Source of the DNA: Aureimonas phyllosphaerae
GTDB taxonomy: Bacteria > Pseudomonadota > Alphaproteobacteria > Rhizobiales > Rhizobiaceae
Direction of reading: 5' to 3'
DNA length: 64,000 nucleotides
Assembly: GCF_900113065.1 (NCBI RefSeq)
Contig: NZ_FOOA01000004.1
Span: 62,001 to 126,000 of the forward strand
A program made the translations under genes and the position numbers. Shown in pieces: positions 60,197 through 64,000 of the stretch (the stretch's first letter is position 1; the number at the start of each line of letters is the position of its first letter). Below the pieces are notes generated by a model that saw only the letters and a list, made by a program, of their open reading frames with translations, ran no database searches and was not told the origin of the DNA.

Positions 60197-62128
60197 TCAA
60201 TCGTCGTCGGGTTCGGCGTCGGCATCGAAGGCGACGCCCTCCCCCATGTCGTCATCCTCGCCACCAAAGCCAAGGTCGGACGGGTCGATGTCGATGCGCT
60301 CCGGCAGGCCGTCGTCCTCGGCAAGCGGCGGGCCGTCGTCGTCCGCCGCCTCGGGCTCGGGCTCGCCGCGAAGGCGCACCTCGCGGACCTTGGCGCCCGG
60401 CAGCGCGGCGAGGATCGCGGCGACCTCGGGATCGGCCTCGGCCTCGGCGATCAGCTGCGCCCGGCGTGCGGCATCGACCTCCTCCAGCGTCTGGCCGCCG
60501 CCCTTGCCGGCGACCGTCACCACCCAGCGCAGACCGGTCCAGTCGAAGAGCTTCTTGGTGAGTTCGCCCGACAGCGTGACCGGCGCGCCGCCGGCCAGCT
60601 CGATTTCGATGCGGCCGGGCTCCATGCGCACGAGGCGGAGGTAGCGACGGATCCAGGCCTTCATGCGCGAATCGCGGCGTTCGCCCGCGAGCTTCTCGAG
60701 ATCGCGCAGGGACGCGGGCATCGCGTCCGCCTCGATCGTCGGCGCGGGTGCGGCGGTCGGGGCCATCGGCTGCGGTGAGGATGCCACCATGCGGGCGGCG
60801 AGCGACGGGCCGGAGGAGCGCATCTGCGGGACGCCGGCGGCCGGAACGGCGGACGCCAAGACCGGCGGCGGCGAAGGCGCCGCGCCGGACGGCGCATCGC
60901 CGCGCGAGGACATCGCCGATCCGTTCGGGGCCGGGGCCGAAGGGAGCCCGCCCGCCCCGGCCAGAAGACGCGCCAGGTCCTCCGGCGAGGGCATCGTCGC
61001 GGCGTAGGCGATGCGGATCAGCGCCATCTCAGCGGCCTGCCGGGGCGAGGCGGCGGCACGCGTCTCCTCGATCGCCTTCAGGAGCATCTGCCAGACCTCC
61101 GACAGCGTCTTCACCGACAGGCGCTCGGCGAAGTCGCGCCCGCGCTCGACCTCGACCGGCGAGAGCGACGCGTCACCCGCCGTCTCCGGCACGAAGCGCA
61201 GGGAGGTCACGAGGTGGGTGAAGTCGGCGAGGTCCGTCAGCACCACCAGCGGGTCGGCGCCGAAGTCGTACTGCCCGGCGAACTCGCGCAGTGCCGCCGC
61301 CCCGTCGCCGCGCATCAGAAGCTCGAACAGGGTGACGATGCGCGCCCGGTCGGCGAGCCCCAGCATGTCGCGCACCGTCCCGGCGTCGACATGGCCCGCA
61401 CCGTGGGCGATCGCCTGGTCGGTCAGTGACAGCGCGTCGCGCACCGAGCCCTCGGAGGCGCGAGCGAGGAGGCGCAGCGCGTCGTCGTCGGCCTCGACAT
61501 GCTCGGCACCGAGCACGCGGCGCAGATGTGCGATCATGGTCGAGGGATCGACGCGGCGCAGGTCGAAGCGCTGGCAGCGCGACAGGACCGTGATCGGGAC
61601 CTTCCGGATTTCGGTGGTCGCAAACACGAATTTCACGTGCTCGGGCGGTTCCTCCAGCGTCTTCAGCAGGCCGTTGAAGGCCTGCGTCGACAACATGTGG
61701 ACCTCGTCGATGATGTAGACCTTGTAGCGCGCCGAGACCGGCCGGTAGCGCACCTGCGCGATGATCTCGCGGATGTCGTCGATGCCGGTGTGCGAGGCGG
61801 CGTCCATTTCGACAACGTCGACATGCCGCCCTTCCATGATCGCCTGATCGTGGATGCCGGGCTCGATCATGTGGATCGTCGGCTGGTGGATCGTGTCGGT
61901 CTCGTAGTTCAGGGCGCGCGCCAGGATGCGGGCGGTCGTCGTCTTGCCGACGCCGCGCACACCCGTCAGCATCCAGGCCTGCGCGATGCGGCCGGCCTCG
62001 AAGGCGTTGGTCAGCGTGCGCACCATCGGCTCCTGGCCGATCAGGTCGTCGAAGGAACGGGGACGATACTTACGCGCGAGGACCCGGTAGGGCGTCGCGG
62101 CGGTCTGGGGATGGGGGTCCTCGGCCAT
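60197..62128 (-). CDS. dnaX: DNA polymerase III subunit gamma/tau
   Basis: A 643-aa clamp-loader ATPase. Seen: YRVLARKYRPRSFDDLIGQ, Walker A GVRGVGKTTTARILARAL near residue 45, the DEVHMLS box, SRCQRFDLRRV (sensor), and a Pro/Ala-rich linker before the tau C-terminal region. The four zinc-module cysteines of E. coli DnaX (between Walker A and the VDVVEMDAASHTG strand) are all absent here. The ATG at 62128 has GGAG just upstream; an ATG at 62137 is an alternative. The SRP RNA lies upstream on the same strand. Confidence 0.97.
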   Translation of the reverse strand: MAEDPHPQTAATPYRVLARKYRPRSFDDLIGQEPMVRTLTNAFEAGRIAQAWMLTGVRGVGKTTTARILARALNYETDTIHQPTIHMIEPGIHDQAIMEGRHVDVVEMDAASHTGIDDIREIIAQVRYRPVSARYKVYIIDEVHMLSTQAFNGLLKTLEEPPEHVKFVFATTEIRKVPITVLSRCQRFDLRRVDPSTMIAHLRRVLGAEHVEADDDALRLLARASEGSVRDALSLTDQAIAHGAGHVDAGTVRDMLGLADRARIVTLFELLMRGDGAAALREFAGQYDFGADPLVVLTDLADFTHLVTSLRFVPETAGDASLSPVEVERGRDFAERLSVKTLSEVWQMLLKAIEETRAAASPRQAAEMALIRIAYAATMPSPEDLARLLAGAGGLPSAPAPNGSAMSSRGDAPSGAAPSPPPVLASAVPAAGVPQMRSSGPSLAARMVASSPQPMAPTAAPAPTIEADAMPASLRDLEKLAGERRDSRMKAWIRRYLRLVRMEPGRIEIELAGGAPVTLSGELTKKLFDWTGLRWVVTVAGKGGGQTLEEVDAARRAQLIAEAEADPEVAAILAALPGAKVREVRLRGEPEPEAADDDGPPLAEDDGLPERIDIDPSDLGFGGEDDDMGEGVAFDADAEPDDD

Positions 62129-62338
62129 CGGCTCCATTCGAATGCGGGGCGCGGCGATCCGGGCCACCGGGCGCGCCGGCGCGACCCTACGCGGCTTTTC
62201 GCTGAATGCAATCGGCGGGGAGCCCCGGAGAGTCGATGTCGCAGCGCCCAGGCGAAGGCTTGGAGACCTCGCAGCCGGGCGGCGCATCGCCTATGACAGG
62301 CGAATCGCTATCAAGCACCGGAGACGGGACGAAGGGGT

Positions 62339-62434
62339 GGGAGGCTGGCACGATGACCCGTGCCGGATTCGTTGGGGCTGCTTCCTTCCGGACCTGACCC
62401 GGTTGGCGAGCGGCTCGTCCACCACCAACCTCCC
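62339..62434 (-). ncRNA. ffs: 4.5S / SRP RNA (bacterial small type)
   Basis: On the minus strand, a ~96-nt hairpin RNA: 5' GGGAGGUUGG pairs with 3' CCAGCCUCCC, and the apical domain contains GGUCAGGUCCGGAAGGAAGCAGCC (identical to the universal Ffh-binding loop core, reported in parts: GGUCAGGUCCGG and AAGGAAGCAGCC). The exact ends are estimated. It lies 200 bp upstream of dnaX, the usual alphaproteobacterial position, and opposite the HIT gene start. Confidence 0.95.
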
Positions 62435-62463
62435 GCAGTCCATATCGTGGAGAACGCATCGAA

Positions 62464-62883
62464 ATGCAAGCCGAACCGTCCGCCTTCGTGCTCGATCCCC
62501 GCCTGGAAGCGGACACGACACCGGTCTGCGATCTCGCGCTGTGCCGGCTCCTCCTGATGCGCGACGCGCGCTGGCCCTGGCTGATCCTCGTGCCGCAGCG
62601 CGTCGGTCTTGTGGAGCTCTTCGATCTGGACGACGCCGACCGCGGGCAGCTCCTCGACGAGGCGAACGCGGTGGCCAGGGCGCTCGATGCCGCGACGCGC
62701 CCGGAGAAAATCAACATCGGCGCCCTCGGCAACGTGGTGCGGCAGTTCCATCTGCATGTCGTCGCGCGCTCGTCCGGCGATCCCAACTGGCCAAGGCCGG
62801 TCTGGGGCTTCGAGAGCGCCCTCCCCTATGGCTCCGGCGCCGACGAGGCGCTGATCCGCTCCGTCAAGCAAGGCCTCCGCTGA
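62464..62883 (+). CDS. HIT domain protein
   Basis: A 139-aa nucleotide-binding hydrolase/transferase-fold protein of the histidine triad superfamily. The usual HxHxH is read as FHLHVVARSSGD near residue 95. Seen also: DLALCRLLLMRDARWPWLILVPQRVGLVELFDL. The substrate is unknown. Its TGA stop shares one base with the ATG of nudC (TGATG), so they are translationally coupled. Confidence 0.9.
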   Translation: MQAEPSAFVLDPRLEADTTPVCDLALCRLLLMRDARWPWLILVPQRVGLVELFDLDDADRGQLLDEANAVARALDAATRPEKINIGALGNVVRQFHLHVVARSSGDPNWPRPVWGFESALPYGSGADEALIRSVKQGLR

Positions 62884-63803
62884 TGTCCGACGCCCCCATC
62901 CGCCTCGGGTTTGCCGCCAACGCCCTGCGCCGCGACGGCGAGTTGCGGACCGACGCCTCGCTCGAGGAGGCGCTCGACCACCCGCAGGCGCGCGTCTATC
63001 TGGCCTCCAAGGGTCAGTGGCTGTGCCGCGGCGGCGACGCCCCCAATCCCGTCTTCACCGTCGCGGAGGCGCAGGCCATTCTCGGGTCCTCGCCGATCGA
63101 GATCCTTCTCGGCCACGACGACGCCGGCGTGCCGAGGCTGGTGGCCGGCATCGACGCGCTCGAGCCGCCGGAAGGGATCGCCCTTTGGGACCTGCGCACG
63201 CTCGGCATGCGCGAGCTTCTGCGGCCCGACATGGAAGGCGAACTCGCTCAGGGCGCTCATCTTCTGAACTGGCACGCCTCGGCCCGCTTCTGCGGCCGAT
63301 GCGGCACCCCGACCGTGTCTGAGGCCGCCGGTTTCCGCCGCCGCTGCACGGGCTGCGAGCATGTCGTGTTCCCCCGCACCGATCCCGTCTCGATCATGCT
63401 CGTGCACGACGGCGAGGGGCGCTGCGTGCTCGGTCGCCAGCCGCATTTTGCGCCGGGCATGTGGTCGTGCCTGGCCGGCTTCATCGAAGCCGGCGAGACG
63501 CTGGAGGATGCCGTGCGCCGCGAGACGCTGGAGGAAGCCGGCCTCGTGGTCGGCGCGGTGCGCTACCACTCCTCGCAGCCCTGGCCGTTCCCCGGCTCGC
63601 TGATGATCGGCTGCATGGCGGAGGCTCCGCAGGCGCCGATCACCTTCGATGCGGCCGAGCTCGAAGCCTGCCGCTGGTTCGACCGGACCGAGGTTCAGGC
63701 GATGCTGGAGCACCGGCATCCCGACGGCCTCGTCGCACCTGCCCGATTTGCGATCGCCCACCATCTTCTGGCTGCCTTCGCAAGCGGCAACGAGCTGCCT
63801 TGA
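62883..63803 (+). CDS. nudC: NAD(+) diphosphatase (NADH pyrophosphatase)
   Basis: A 306-aa Nudix enzyme that hydrolyses NADH/NAD+ and, in E. coli, removes NAD caps from RNA. Seen: the zinc-ribbon CGRCGTP...CTGCEHVVFPRTDPV near residue 137, the Nudix box GFIEAGETLEDAVRRETLEEAG near 199, and the SQPWPFPGSLM motif typical of NudC. It follows the HIT gene directly. Confidence 0.95.
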   Translation: MSDAPIRLGFAANALRRDGELRTDASLEEALDHPQARVYLASKGQWLCRGGDAPNPVFTVAEAQAILGSSPIEILLGHDDAGVPRLVAGIDALEPPEGIALWDLRTLGMRELLRPDMEGELAQGAHLLNWHASARFCGRCGTPTVSEAAGFRRRCTGCEHVVFPRTDPVSIMLVHDGEGRCVLGRQPHFAPGMWSCLAGFIEAGETLEDAVRRETLEEAGLVVGAVRYHSSQPWPFPGSLMIGCMAEAPQAPITFDAAELEACRWFDRTEVQAMLEHRHPDGLVAPARFAIAHHLLAAFASGNELP

Positions 63804-63946
63804 ACCAAGGCATTAAGATTTCATGAACGACAAATTGGCTGAGTTATGCACGCGCTGCACAACAGACGTGCTAAACCTGCTCTCCTTTTAGGCACCTGCG
63901 AGGCGTATATCGGGGTCAACGAATTCTGTTGCTCCCCGAGGCTCCC

Positions 63947-64000
63947 ATGCTCAACTCCATTGCCAAGCGTTTTCAGTCCTTCCGCTCGCACCGCCGCACC
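63947..64000 (+). CDS. Partial CDS at the window edge, unknown
   Basis: Only the first 18 codons are visible (MLNSIAKRFQSFRSHRRT), rich in basic residues. An ATG with GAGG upstream and a lower-GC 143-bp upstream stretch suggest a real gene start. The basic RSHRRT start is reminiscent of small DUF1127 proteins, but that is a guess. Confidence 0.4.
   Translation, partial: MLNSIAKRFQSFRSHRRT

Overview
This is a compact, GC-rich stretch of alphaproteobacterial chromosome. It most likely comes from the Hyphomicrobiales (Rhizobiales), possibly near the Aurantimonadaceae. That placement rests on gene-neighbourhood patterns known from rhizobia (fsa next to priA, acnA divergent from ccmABCDG, dapF-mtaB-ftsY-yciB, and the SRP RNA upstream of dnaX-ybaB-recR) and on family signatures such as IalB, DUF2794 and DUF1223. 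It was not confirmed by any search. I see no tRNA or rRNA gene, no insertion sequence, no prophage, no CRISPR array and no integrase. The window is almost entirely core genome.

Layout. 1-5.4 kb: priA, a transaldolase-like gene, dps, a periplasmic msrA and sdhB. 5.5-10.1 kb: an App1-type phosphatase gene and a lower-GC membrane-protein gene lie between sdhB and sdhADC. 10.2-16.4 kb: a GNAT, a membrane diguanylate cyclase, leuC, a bile-acid/sodium-symporter-like gene, a methyltransferase and rplS. 16.5-25.5 kb: a TauE/SafE exporter, dapF, mtaB, ftsY (broken by a frameshift at a nine-A run), yciB, a TerB/DUF533 gene, a YigZ gene, a Nudix gene, and an MFS gene with a coupled 41-residue membrane peptide. 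25.6-32.1 kb: the cytochrome c maturation genes ccmA-ccmB-[GNAT]-ccmC-ccmD-ccmG, divergent from acnA. 32.3-41.2 kb: DUF1223, DUF2794, an isochorismatase-GNAT pair, a Bax-inhibitor-1 protein, the ybbP-ybbA/tesA group, thpR and a YkvA/DUF1232 gene. 41.4-48.8 kb: an IalB-like gene, rlmN, a membrane protein, an orphan BrnA-like antitoxin, a GST, EamA and LysE exporters, argG, an LLM flavin oxidoreductase and a MarR regulator. 48.9-57.8 kb: an M3 peptidase, typA, a 63-residue small protein with a very strong ribosome binding site, an Nramp-like transporter without the usual metal motif, a zinc-type oxidoreductase with a PH-domain partner, a GNAT and ppa. 57.9-64 kb: mltB-like, recR, ybaB, dnaX and the 4.5S/SRP RNA on the minus strand, then HIT and nudC on the plus strand, and the start of an unknown gene at the edge.

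How the genes fit together. Two membrane energy modules are represented: succinate dehydrogenase, which with aconitase belongs to the TCA cycle, and cytochrome c maturation. Protein targeting appears twice, as FtsY (the SRP receptor) and the SRP RNA. DnaX, YbaB and RecR form the usual replication/repair cluster. Many neighbours are translationally coupled by ATGA or GTGA overlaps.

I found no clearly undescribed multi-gene system. The observations most worth checking are the ftsY frameshift at an A9 slippery run, the sdh operon interrupted by two unrelated genes, the Nramp-like transporter without its DPGN motif, and two small-protein genes.
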